From contig CAJUTU010000007.1 in assembly GCA_910589385.1 (NCBI GenBank), positions 55,667 through 119,666 of the forward strand: 64,000 nt of DNA, written 5' to 3'. Position numbers and translations under genes: made by a program. The stretch is from an uncultured Lachnospiraceae bacterium (GTDB lineage Bacteria > Bacillota > Clostridia > Lachnospirales > Lachnospiraceae). The notes under the pieces were generated by a model. That model searched no databases. It was not told the DNA's origin and saw nothing but the letters and a program-made list of their open reading frames with translations. This document shows positions 42,561 to 51,139 of the stretch, piece after piece; the first letter of the stretch is position 1; each line of letters opens with the position of its first letter.

Positions 42561-43886
42561 TCATCTGCATAAGTCAGCCGCAGCTTCCCTATATAAGAAA
42601 AAGCCAGTAAAAAGCAGTGTGGCTGCTTCTGTCACTGGAGCTGCCATCCAGACCCCGGCCATCCCAAACAGCGCCGGCAACGTAAAGATGCAAAGCAGCA
42701 GGACCACCAGTCCGCGTGAGGATGAGATCACTGCCGATTCCAATGCTTTTCCGATTGCAGTGAAATAGAATGATGTTATGGAATTGATCCCTGAAAAGAA
42801 AAAGGATATCATAAAAATAAGGATTCCTGAATGTATCATCTCCTCCACATTCTCATTCTGCACAAAGAGGCTGCCGTACCAGTCTGCCCCTGCTGCCATG
42901 ATCAGAAAAACAACGGCTCCTGCCCCAAAGACATACCGGTTTGCGCTTTTTCTGATATCTACAGCAAGCTTCTTTTCCTGTGCTCCGCAGCAAAAGCTGA
43001 TCAGAGGGCTTGCCCCCTGCCCGAACCCAATGATAACCATACTGAATGCAAAAGCCACATATCCTACGATGGTAAATGCCGTGACCCCGTCTACCCCAAT
43101 CTTCCGCATAATCACGAAATTATAGGCAAACATGGTAATCCCTGTGGATATCTCCCCTATAAATTCCGAGCTTCCATTTAAGATTGCCCGCACACAGATT
43201 TCCCACGAAAAACGAAATCTTCCAAAATGGTATATACAGGCCTTCTTCCAAAAATAATAGAATAGACAAAGCAGGGAAACAAGGGCCGATAAAAGGGAAG
43301 CGGACGCAATTCCGGCAGTGCCCCAATGAAACTTTGCTGCAAACAGATAGTCCAATACAATATTAAGCAGGACATTTACAATACTGACCTGCATATAATA
43401 CTCCGGACTGCCATCGCCCCTGACATACATCCCAAGAGACGAATTGATGACCATGACCGGAAGTTCCAGCAGCATGATCTGATAGTACTCCCGGAAATAT
43501 AATATGACCTGTCTGTCCGCATGCAGTACAGAAAGCATTGGCTGAAAGCAGAACAACATGATAAAGCTGATCAAGATTGAAAATACTGCCGTTGTCATGA
43601 TCGTCTGGCGAAACACCCGATTACTGTTTTTTTGGTCACCGGATCCGAGAGCCATTCCTGAGATTGCCACACCGCCAATGGATACCATCAGTCCCACTCC
43701 GAGATACAGATAAATAATGGGAAGCCCTAAGTTCACCGCCGCAATCCCCTCTTTTCCCACGTAATTTCCGATAAAAAATCCGTCGGCAATGGTAACCAGC
43801 GAGGTGAGGATCATCGCAATGATTGACGGTATCGAAAACTGCAGGATCATTTTTGTCCTGTTCTGTCTGATCTGTTCCAAGTCCAT
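42561..43886 (-). CDS. MATE family efflux transporter
   Basis: A 441-residue membrane protein with about twelve helices; the start reads QNRTKMILQFSIPSIIAMILTSLVTIADGFFIGNYVGKEGIAAVNLGLPIIYLYLGVGLMVSIGGVAISGMALGSGD, a MATE opening. I took the ATG at 43884-43886 (AAGGAGGAG upstream) over an earlier in-frame codon. A promoter with TATAAT and a palindrome lie at 43928-43944. The AraC/GyrI-type regulator upstream (44060-44899) is transcribed in the same direction and may sense the exported drug. Confidence 0.9.
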   Translation of the reverse strand: MDLEQIRQNRTKMILQFSIPSIIAMILTSLVTIADGFFIGNYVGKEGIAAVNLGLPIIYLYLGVGLMVSIGGVAISGMALGSGDQKNSNRVFRQTIMTTAVFSILISFIMLFCFQPMLSVLHADRQVILYFREYYQIMLLELPVMVINSSLGMYVRGDGSPEYYMQVSIVNVLLNIVLDYLFAAKFHWGTAGIASASLLSALVSLLCLFYYFWKKACIYHFGRFRFSWEICVRAILNGSSEFIGEISTGITMFAYNFVIMRKIGVDGVTAFTIVGYVAFAFSMVIIGFGQGASPLISFCCGAQEKKLAVDIRKSANRYVFGAGAVVFLIMAAGADWYGSLFVQNENVEEMIHSGILIFMISFFFSGINSITSFYFTAIGKALESAVISSSRGLVVLLLCIFTLPALFGMAGVWMAAPVTEAATLLFTGFFLYREAAADLCR

Positions 43887-43927
43887 AAAAAACTCCTCCT
43901 TGTAATGATAACATACGATTGATTCAA

Positions 43928-43944
43928 GTAACGTTACCATTATA
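43928..43944 (-). promoter_or_regulatory. -10 box and palindrome before the MATE gene
   Basis: TATAAT (complement of 43939-43944) is followed immediately by the perfect 10-bp palindrome GTAACGTTAC (43928-43937) at the expected transcription start. This is a possible operator for a repressor of the MATE gene. Confidence 0.4.
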
Positions 43945-44059
43945 AGAAGGAGTATAATTATATACTTCTGGATTCTTGCCTTTTTCTTTCAATAACTTAA
44001 CAACAGATCCCTGCCCAGATCGGTAAAATGGGGGTTCCAATCTATCCGGACAGGAATGC

Positions 44060-44899
44060 TCACCGGAACACCGGCAGACAAATATCCAGCTCCAAATACA
44101 TGGTATCACTGTCTATCTTGTGGTAAATATCAAACAGACTCTTACTGCCATCCAGTTTATAGCCGGTCTGCGGCAGCCATACCAGGAACAGGCTTTGATA
44201 GGCCGCATAGATATACTTCGCATGGCCTTTAAAGTGATATACGGCACATCTTCCGCCCTGGAGTTTCATCGTATTTTCCAGATGGCAGTCTTCGCTGACA
44301 CTCATACAAATATCATACAGGCAATGCTCTGCACATGTGACCGCCGGATCGTCATAGGTCCGTTCTAAAAACTTTGTCTCTTCTGTAATATATTTACGGT
44401 ATTTATTGATAAACCCATTCCAGTCATCGGAAAGCATCCTATAATTGCCAATGCGTCTTTCATAGATTACATTGTAATCTGGAATTTCTTCTATTGTAAT
44501 CTTTGCATTGCATTCCTCAAAATTCTCTATCCTCCAACGCTCCTGATGAAAAAAAGGATGTTCCATGGAATTGCGATAGCTTTTCCTTCTAAAATCAACT
44601 GGAGCCATACAGTAATGCTGCCTGAATGCCGTACTGTAGTTGGAACTGCTATAGCCATAGTCAGCACCAATCGCCGTGATCGGGCAGTCCTGCTCCACTT
44701 TCAGGCGGAATGCGCTCTGTTCAAGCCTTACCCTTTTTATAAAAGCATAGACGCTTTCCCCTGTCTGCTTTTTAAAAAGCCGGCTGAAATAATATTTGGA
44801 AAAATGGCAGTAATCCGCCACATCTTCCAGTGTCACATCTTCTTTTGCATGCTGTAGTATATAGTCGATTGCACGGTTGACTGTTTCATTTGTGATCAT
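44060..44899 (-). CDS. AraC family regulator with GyrI-like effector domain
   Basis: A 279-residue regulator of the Rob/BmrR-like kind. The N-terminal 110 residues are the AraC DNA-binding domain (RAIDYILQHAKEDVTLEDVADYCHFSKYYFSRLFKKQTGESVYAFIKRVRLEQSAFRLKVEQDCPITAIGADYGYSSSNYSTAFRQHYCMAPVDFRR). Residues ~130-279 resemble the GyrI-like small-molecule-binding domain (IEEIPDYNVIYERRIGNY ... CAVYHFKGHAKYIYAAYQSLFLVWLPQTGY ... LELDICLPV). Proteins of this type sense cationic drugs and activate exporters. The downstream MATE gene is a natural target. AGAGG is five bases before the chosen ATG. Confidence 0.85.
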   Translation of the reverse strand: MITNETVNRAIDYILQHAKEDVTLEDVADYCHFSKYYFSRLFKKQTGESVYAFIKRVRLEQSAFRLKVEQDCPITAIGADYGYSSSNYSTAFRQHYCMAPVDFRRKSYRNSMEHPFFHQERWRIENFEECNAKITIEEIPDYNVIYERRIGNYRMLSDDWNGFINKYRKYITEETKFLERTYDDPAVTCAEHCLYDICMSVSEDCHLENTMKLQGGRCAVYHFKGHAKYIYAAYQSLFLVWLPQTGYKLDGSKSLFDIYHKIDSDTMYLELDICLPVFR

Positions 44900-45034
44900 A
44901 GGCCCTCTGATTCCATCCATTTATCATGCTTATTTTCTGCCTGTCTCATTGTCTGATGCTTCTTTCTATATCCAAAGGCCATGCCGCATGGATTGCTCCT
45001 AACCCCCCTGATTATCTGTGTGCTCTCGGAAACT

Positions 45035-47377
45035 CTATTGCATCACCAGCTCCGCCAGCCCTTCATAGGAGTGCTGCCCTGCCTCCTGCACATGTTCCAC
45101 GCCATGTGTTTCCAGGCAGGCCGTAGTCTTCGGGCCGATGCTGTATATCCTGCACTGCCCCCAGTCCTTCCCGAATGCATGGATCAAACGTTCTGCAGAG
45201 GACGCACAGGTAAACAAGATCCCATCGTACTCTGCCAAAGGCAGAATCTCTTCCTGCTTTGGTTCCGCAGGCTGGTTTTCATATACTACGATTTCCTCAA
45301 ACCTGCAGTTTTCCTCCAATGCCTGTTTTAAATGGCCGTCTGCATTTCCTGCCTTAAGATACCATACTTTATCTGATTTTTCCAATCTTTTTTTCAATGC
45401 TTCTGCCAATGCATCACTGTGGAATACATCGGGGATCAAATCCGCATACAGTCCATAGTTTTTCAAGACTTCCGCAGTCTTTCCGCCGATGGCCGCAATC
45501 CTGCATCCAGCCAGGCTGCGCACATCCAGCCCGCTTTCTCTGAAGCTTTTGAAAAATGCTTCTGCTCCGTTCCTGCTGGTAAAAACCAGCCAGTCCACAT
45601 CCGCCAGTTCTTCTTTGGAAAATGTCTTTTTTATATCAATGACCGCTCCCACCTGGATTTCATCTGCTATAGCTCCCTGGGCCTGCAAAAGCTCTCTAAG
45701 CCTGGTAGATTTTTCCCCAATCTTTGGAATCAGATACCGCTTTTGAAACAAGGGACGCCCCTCAAAGAAGTTCAATCGTTCCCGCAATGAAACGACCTCT
45801 CCTACTGTGATGATCGCGGGAGAAACCAGCCCTGCATCTTTTACTTCTTCTGCAATATGCGCTAAATCTGACACACAAGTCCTCTGCATCGGTGTGGTCG
45901 CGCAGGAGATCACTGCCGCTTTTGTTTCCCGTGGCATGCCTGCTAAAAGCAGCCTGTCCGCGATCTCACCCACCTTGCTTAAGCCCATCAGGAACACACA
46001 AGTCTCTTTCCCACGCGCTAAAGCCTCAAAATCAATCTCCGCCAGCTCATCCCTCTTATTGTGGGCCGTCACCACATGAAAACCCAAAGACACGCCGCGG
46101 TGGGTGACAGGGATGCCTGCGTAAGCCAAGCCTGCCAAGGCAGAGCTGACCCCGGGAACCACTTCAAAGGGGACTCCATTTTCTTTCAGGAACAAGCCTT
46201 CTTCGCCGCCCCGGCCAAACACATAGACATCACCGCCCTTTAAACGGACTGTTTTTTCATGCTCCATGCTTTTCTTTACCAGAAGGCGGTTGATATCCTC
46301 TTGTTTCATGGTATGATGATGATCTGCTTTTCCGACATAGATCATTTCACAGCCGGGCTTTGCCTCCTCAAGCAGTTCCGGGGAAGACAGCCTGTCATAG
46401 ATGATACAGTCTGCCTCTTGAATCCTCTGGAGTCCTTTCACTGTGATGAGTCCTGGGTCGCCCGGACCGCCTCCTACCAGAGATACCATCCCAGCCATCT
46501 GCTGCCGGATCTGAACTGCCGCCTCACGGGCAAGAACCTCCAGTTGTGTACCAGATACCGATACATATGCCTGTTTCGTCCCCGTCTCATTTCCGAACAT
46601 GGCATCCAGCCGGAAGGAACCATCCTCCTTTTTTCGGCAGACCGCCCCCACAGGAACATGGCAGTCACCGCCGATCTGACGCAAAAATCCCCGTTCCGCC
46701 TCCATAGCTTTTACCGTTTCTTCGTCGCTTAAGGCATCCAGCATCCTGGAAACCATCTCGTCCCCGTCCCGGATTTCCAGCGCCAGGATTCCCTGCGCAG
46801 GGGCTGGTATCATCTCTTCCGGTTCCAGATATCGGGTAATCCTGTCCTGCATCCCCAGCCGGTGCAGGCCTGCAGCCGCCAGAATAATGCCGTCCAGTTT
46901 TTCCTCTTCCATTTTCCTGAGACGGGTGTCCACATTGCCGCGGATATTGACCACTTTCAGGTCCGGCCGCAGACGTTTTAACTGGAACTCCCTGCGCCTG
47001 CTGCCTGTACCGATGATTGCCCCTTTCGGCAGTTCATCCAACGATTTTTTTTCACGCAGGATCAAGACATCCCTTGGATCTTCCCTTTCCCATGATCTGG
47101 CAAATATAAGGCCGGAAGCCGGGACAGAGGGCATATCTTTCATACTGTGTACCCCGATATCCACCTGATGACTCAAAATCTGCTCCTCGATCTCTCTGAC
47201 AAATACCCCTTTGTCTCCAATCTCATGGAGCGGCTTATCCAGAACAACGTCTCCCTTTGTTTTGATCACCTTGACTTCAAATCCATGCTCCGGGTATGCT
47301 TTTGTAAGTCTCCTGCATACATACTCCGCCTGGGTAAGCGCCAGCTTAGACCCCCTTGTTCCAATCGTATATTTCAT
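45035..47377 (-). CDS. hemC-cobA-hemD: trifunctional HemC-CobA-HemD tetrapyrrole enzyme
   Basis: A 780-residue fusion of three enzymes. Residues 1-~290 are hydroxymethylbilane synthase (MKYTIGTRGSKLALTQ, Asp81 in VHSMKDMP, cofactor-attaching Cys239 in GGDCHVPVGA). Residues ~297-535 are uroporphyrinogen-III C-methyltransferase (VSLVGGGPGDPGLITVKGLQRI, RLKGGDVYVFGRGGEE, GVSSALAGLAYAGIPVTHR). Residues ~545-780 are uroporphyrinogen-III synthase (WLVFTSRNGAEAFF, YDGILFTCASSAERLI). Together they convert porphobilinogen to uroporphyrinogen III and on to precorrin-2, the branch to siroheme and cobalamin. AGGAG is seven bases before the chosen ATG. It follows hemA by 85 bases. Confidence 0.94.
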   Translation of the reverse strand: MKYTIGTRGSKLALTQAEYVCRRLTKAYPEHGFEVKVIKTKGDVVLDKPLHEIGDKGVFVREIEEQILSHQVDIGVHSMKDMPSVPASGLIFARSWEREDPRDVLILREKKSLDELPKGAIIGTGSRRREFQLKRLRPDLKVVNIRGNVDTRLRKMEEEKLDGIILAAAGLHRLGMQDRITRYLEPEEMIPAPAQGILALEIRDGDEMVSRMLDALSDEETVKAMEAERGFLRQIGGDCHVPVGAVCRKKEDGSFRLDAMFGNETGTKQAYVSVSGTQLEVLAREAAVQIRQQMAGMVSLVGGGPGDPGLITVKGLQRIQEADCIIYDRLSSPELLEEAKPGCEMIYVGKADHHHTMKQEDINRLLVKKSMEHEKTVRLKGGDVYVFGRGGEEGLFLKENGVPFEVVPGVSSALAGLAYAGIPVTHRGVSLGFHVVTAHNKRDELAEIDFEALARGKETCVFLMGLSKVGEIADRLLLAGMPRETKAAVISCATTPMQRTCVSDLAHIAEEVKDAGLVSPAIITVGEVVSLRERLNFFEGRPLFQKRYLIPKIGEKSTRLRELLQAQGAIADEIQVGAVIDIKKTFSKEELADVDWLVFTSRNGAEAFFKSFRESGLDVRSLAGCRIAAIGGKTAEVLKNYGLYADLIPDVFHSDALAEALKKRLEKSDKVWYLKAGNADGHLKQALEENCRFEEIVVYENQPAEPKQEEILPLAEYDGILFTCASSAERLIHAFGKDWGQCRIYSIGPKTTACLETHGVEHVQEAGQHSYEGLAELVMQ

Positions 47378-47462
47378 GCGTCTGCTCCTGTTCCTATTAT
47401 TTTCATACAGTTCCTGGCCGCACATCCGTGCAGACAAAAACGAAATGCTGCTTTCTTTTCTG

Positions 47463-48689
47463 TTATAATTGAAAAAGCTGCGTGATCAACCGTTTATATT
47501 CCTCCTGCTCTTCCTTTGTATCCAGCCGTTTCAATTCACGGATCGGCTCCCGCAAAAGCCGCTGCAGAGAAGCATTGAGCACCTTCTTCACAAGCTTCTT
47601 TTCCCTTGGCCCCAGTTCCATCTTCCGGTCCAGATATGCAAAGCTGTCCTCCACAATAGCGCCGCACCGCTGCTGCAATGACTCAATCGCCGGATCCATC
47701 CGGCTCTGCAAAAGCCAAAGGGATGTCTCCTGCAGCTCCTTTTCGACCAGCTCCCGGCTTTTCTCCACAAGCTGTTCTCTTTCTATCCTGTTATTCTCGG
47801 CAATTTCCTGCAATGTATCCAGATTGATCAGGTCTGCCAGCGGCTCATCTGCAAATGCGGTATCAATATCCCTTGGCGCCGCCAGATCTAAAAAAATCAT
47901 TGGCCTTACCGGGCTAAACTCCTCCCGGCGGATCACCAGATGAGGGGAGGACGTGGCAGAAATGACTATATCACACTGCCCCATGGCCCCATACCGTTCC
48001 TCATAAGAAATCACCTCTATCTCAGGAAATTCCTCCCGCAGCCGTCTGGCATGGGAAAATGTCCGGCTGCAGGCAGCCACATGCCCTGCCCCATATTCGT
48101 AAACATATTTTAAAGCCAGCACCGCCGTCTTCCCACTGCCCACCACCAGGATTTTTTTCCCTTTGATCCCGGCTTTTTCCTGTAGTTTCTGTATTCCGAT
48201 ATAGCTCGCCGATAACGGTTTCTCACTGATCTTCAATTCCGCCTTGATCCGCTTGGCACAGGTAATGGCATCCCGGACCACTTTATTTAATTCCTTGCCA
48301 GCATAGCCCATGGTCCGAGAGTAATCCAAAGCCTCTTTTACCTGCCCCAGGATCTGGTCCTCCCCCAGCACAAGAGATTCCAGCCCTGCCGCAATCCGGA
48401 ACAGATAAGCCACAGCCTCCTTTCCCGACAATGCAGACACATATCCCTTGACTTCTATATCCGGAAACATCTCTTCATAAATCCGATGGATCTCTGCTTT
48501 CTGCCCCTCTTCTGAATAGAAGTAATAAACCTCGCTCCGGTTACAGGTAGAAAGCACCATGCACTGGTCTACTCCCACGTTTTCCGCTTTTCGGAATAAT
48601 TCCAGCTTCATGGCATCGGTAAAAGAAATCTTGTCCCGGATATCAAGCTGTGCATTTTTATGATCAATTCCTAAAAAACCAAATTGCAT
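47463..48689 (-). CDS. hemA: glutamyl-tRNA reductase
   Basis: A 408-residue enzyme that reduces glutamyl-tRNA to glutamate-1-semialdehyde with NADPH, the first step of the C5 tetrapyrrole pathway. The catalytic Cys49 stands in MVLSTCNRSEVYYF, followed by GKEAVAYLFRIAAGLESLVLGEDQILGQVKEA. The NADPH site is KILVVGSGKTAVLALKY, and a dimerisation helix closes the protein. The ATG at 48687-48689 follows AGGAG and fits the family N-terminus (FGFLGIDHKNAQLDIRDKISF). It heads the hemA-hemC/cobA/hemD unit, with a promoter presumably in 48690-48828. Confidence 0.94.
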   Translation of the reverse strand: MQFGFLGIDHKNAQLDIRDKISFTDAMKLELFRKAENVGVDQCMVLSTCNRSEVYYFYSEEGQKAEIHRIYEEMFPDIEVKGYVSALSGKEAVAYLFRIAAGLESLVLGEDQILGQVKEALDYSRTMGYAGKELNKVVRDAITCAKRIKAELKISEKPLSASYIGIQKLQEKAGIKGKKILVVGSGKTAVLALKYVYEYGAGHVAACSRTFSHARRLREEFPEIEVISYEERYGAMGQCDIVISATSSPHLVIRREEFSPVRPMIFLDLAAPRDIDTAFADEPLADLINLDTLQEIAENNRIEREQLVEKSRELVEKELQETSLWLLQSRMDPAIESLQQRCGAIVEDSFAYLDRKMELGPREKKLVKKVLNASLQRLLREPIRELKRLDTKEEQEEYKRLITQLFQL

Positions 48690-48830
48690 CGTTCTTTTTC
48701 TCCTTTTTCCTATCTGTAAATCCATCTGGGTAAGATTGTGTCATTATGTGATCATTCTTTCCGTTTGATGACATTTTACCATACAAAAGAACCTGCCGCT
48801 GGCTGTTCCTCCTGCATACTATAGCATAAA

Positions 48831-48856
48831 AAGGAGCTGCATGCCAGCAGCCCCTC
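48831..48856 (-). terminator. intrinsic terminator after the YeiH gene
   Basis: On the minus strand GGGGCTGC (complement of 48847-48854) pairs with GCAGCTCC (complement of 48833-48840) around a six-base loop, and is followed by TTTTT. It lies 30 bases after the YeiH stop and separates the sulfur cluster from hemA. Confidence 0.75.
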
Positions 48857-48885
48857 TTTTATGCCGTTCAATAGCAATACAATCA

Positions 48886-49935
48886 CTATCCAATATATCC
48901 TGAGAATACAAACGCAAATATGTATGAAGAAGCCGCCACACATGCCCATGTGATCCCGCCTAATGCAATCGGCTTCAGCCCCTTGGAAAATACATCCTTA
49001 AACTTGATCTTAAAGCCAACCCCTGCCAGTGCGGATGCAAACAGGAATTTGCTTACCGTTGTCAAAAGGCTGATACCTTTGTCTGTGAAAACGCCCATCG
49101 TATTCAGCCCGGCCATCACTACAAACCAAAGGATAAACATCGGGAAGGTTTTCTTTACGACCATAAAAATGCTGTCATTACTTCCCACTTCGCCATTCTT
49201 CTTCGCATCACGTGCCATCAGGACCGTCCAGACAACCGCTACAAAAATCAGCATGGTAGTACGCACCAGCTTGACATTCAGCGCCCCGTTAAAATCCGGG
49301 TTTCCGATCATAGCCTGGAAGGTAGCCTGTGCCCCTGCCACGGAAGATGTATCATTGATCGCTGTTCCGGCTACGAAAGCAAACTGGTTATCCGTAAATC
49401 CAAGCGCAGGCGCGATATAAGGATAAGAAAATGCGGAGATGGTATCAAACAGAAAGATTGCCGCCATGCCAAATGCAATCTCCGCGTCTGTCGCCTTAAT
49501 GATCCGGCTTAATGTCGCGATCGCGGTTCCGCCGCAGATACAGGTTCCGCCGCCTACCAGGACAGACGTATTTTTTGTGACTCCGATTTTTCTCCCTACC
49601 AGCAATGCGACTGCAAAGGACAGGCAGATATTGAACAAGATCAATGGCAAGGCCTTTACGCCGGTTCCAAGAATAGACGCAAAGCTTAACGTGCCGCCGG
49701 TTAAAATAATCCCCCAGTTCAAAAACTGCTTGCTGCTGTAAGTCGTCCCTTCCTTAAACTCTTTTCCAGGCGTTGGGATGATATTGCATATGATCATAGA
49801 AACCAGCAATGCCACCATAGGTCCGCCCATCACTACACGTCCGAATATCGCAGACTGTAAATCCGTGGATTTTGTTGCCAGAAACCCGATGATCAGGCAC
49901 AACAGGATTGCCCCATATTTTTTCTTTGATTCCAT
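48886..49935 (-). CDS. YeiH family putative sulfur-oxyanion exporter
   Basis: A 349-residue membrane protein with about ten helices. It shows the conserved YeiH/UPF0324 pattern: ILTGGTLSFASILGTGVKAL, VGGGTCICGGTAIATLSRIIKATDAEIAFGMAAIFLFD, FAFVAGTAINDTSSVAGAQATF and ASALAGVGFKIKF. Members are described as putative sulfate exporters, and E. coli YeiH belongs to the sulfite-response regulon of the LysR protein YeiE. Here the neighbours are a siroheme-type reductase, a CoA-disulfide-reductase-like protein and a LysR gene, which agrees. GAGG precedes the ATG. The transported species (sulfite, sulfate or related) remains inference. Confidence 0.88.
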   Translation of the reverse strand: MESKKKYGAILLCLIIGFLATKSTDLQSAIFGRVVMGGPMVALLVSMIICNIIPTPGKEFKEGTTYSSKQFLNWGIILTGGTLSFASILGTGVKALPLILFNICLSFAVALLVGRKIGVTKNTSVLVGGGTCICGGTAIATLSRIIKATDAEIAFGMAAIFLFDTISAFSYPYIAPALGFTDNQFAFVAGTAINDTSSVAGAQATFQAMIGNPDFNGALNVKLVRTTMLIFVAVVWTVLMARDAKKNGEVGSNDSIFMVVKKTFPMFILWFVVMAGLNTMGVFTDKGISLLTTVSKFLFASALAGVGFKIKFKDVFSKGLKPIALGGITWACVAASSYIFAFVFSGYIG

Positions 49936-50044
49936 ATAAATTTCCTCTTTCGTCTTTTTGATAACTATATAAGTAACGCTTCAAGCAGGGTGGTACATGC
50001 ACGGCATACAGCCGTGCAGCGCCGCCGCTGCCGAAAATCCAGGA

Positions 50045-50995
50045 TCAGCAGGTCGCCCCTCCTACCAGATGCAGCTTCGCATCCAGGATTTCCTGTTTCC
50101 TGTCCAGAATATCATTTGCCAAAAGCTGTTTTTCTACCTCTTCAAATCCAATCCTTGCGATCGTATCTGCAAAACGTTCTCCTGTCTTACCCTGTTCGCG
50201 GAATAACAAGATTGCTTTTTCCACTGTATCCAGCAGTTCTTCCTCGGATGTGAAGACTTTGGAGATCGGCTTTCCATGTGCAGTCTTTTTGCCCCATCTT
50301 CCGCCGATATAAATACGATAGCCCGGCGTTCCATCTTCAATGACATCAAACGGGCAGGTATCTATGCAGCGCCCGCAGTTGTTGCAGGAATCTTTATCAA
50401 TTTCGATGATGCCGTCTTCCAGCTTGGCAACACCCATGGGACAGGCTGCCTCTACCTGGCATTTCTTACAGCCGTTGCACATATCTTCATCTATATTAGG
50501 GACAAGCTGGCCGATGATTCCTAAGTCATTCAGATCCGGCTTGACACAGTTGTTCGGGCAGCCGCCGGTGGCAATTTTAAACTTGTGCGGCAGCTTCACG
50601 GTACGGTAGCCCTTATAGAACCTCTGATGGATCTTCTCGGACAGGTCAAAGGTATCATATAAGCCATACTGGCATGTCGTTCCCTTGCAGGCAACAACCG
50701 GACGTACCAGAGAACCGGTTCCGCCGGTCTCAAGGCCTGCCTTTGCAATGAACTCACGGAGAGGTTCAATATTGTCAAAATGAACGCCCCGCAGTTCCAC
50801 GGTAAGACGGGTGGTAAATTCAACCTCGCCGTTTCCAAACTTTTCTGCCGCCTCAGCGATCACCTTCGTCTGCTCTGCGGTAATCTTTCCGTTGACCGTG
50901 ATAATACGCGCGTTAAATAAATCTGTCCCTTTATTGTTCAAAAATCCCAGCGCCTTTACTCTCTTGATCTCATCGGGTTTAATTGTACATCCCAT
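50045..50995 (-). CDS. siroheme/[4Fe-4S] sulfite (nitrite) reductase-like protein with 2[4Fe-4S] ferredoxin domain
   Basis: A 316-residue cytoplasmic protein. Residues ~15-80 form the ferredoxin-like half domain of nitrite/sulfite reductases. The siroheme/[4Fe-4S] ligands follow as CKGTTC and, 40 residues on, GGCPNNCVKPD. A ferredoxin insert carries two cluster motifs, CNGCKKCQVEAACPMG and CNNCGRCIDTCPFD. This architecture matches AsrC-type anaerobic sulfite reductase subunits and the 'dissimilatory sulfite reductase-like' proteins of anaerobes. No AsrA or AsrB partner is nearby. The next gene upstream encodes a flavin disulfide reductase that might supply electrons. AGGAGG is before the ATG at 50993-50995. 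Reduction of sulfite, nitrite or another oxyanion is possible. Confidence 0.88.
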   Translation of the reverse strand: MGCTIKPDEIKRVKALGFLNNKGTDLFNARIITVNGKITAEQTKVIAEAAEKFGNGEVEFTTRLTVELRGVHFDNIEPLREFIAKAGLETGGTGSLVRPVVACKGTTCQYGLYDTFDLSEKIHQRFYKGYRTVKLPHKFKIATGGCPNNCVKPDLNDLGIIGQLVPNIDEDMCNGCKKCQVEAACPMGVAKLEDGIIEIDKDSCNNCGRCIDTCPFDVIEDGTPGYRIYIGGRWGKKTAHGKPISKVFTSEEELLDTVEKAILLFREQGKTGERFADTIARIGFEEVEKQLLANDILDRKQEILDAKLHLVGGATC

Positions 50996-51013
50996 ATTCT
51001 TTTCCTCCTCGTT

Positions 51014-51071
51014 TTGTAACCATTTCATTTTCTGGCTGTTTCATCTTGCAGCCTTTTCCTTTTGTAACCAT
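51014..51071 (-). promoter_or_regulatory. leader with two copies of TGGTTACAA before the reductase gene
   Basis: Minus-strand TGGTTACAA occurs at 51014-51022 and 51062-51070, the first just upstream of the AGGAGG of the reductase gene. The same 9-mer occurs at 52787-52795 before the AGGAGG of the next gene and at 16220-16228 before another start codon. In the reductase leader both copies are inside a short open frame beginning ATGGTTACAAAAGG. Its meaning is unknown. Confidence 0.35.
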
Positions 51072-51139
51072 CTGCCGCGCAAAAGAATCTCTTTCCTGTG
51101 ACATCAGAAAAGGATTCTTTCACGCAGCTTTTGAATCTT

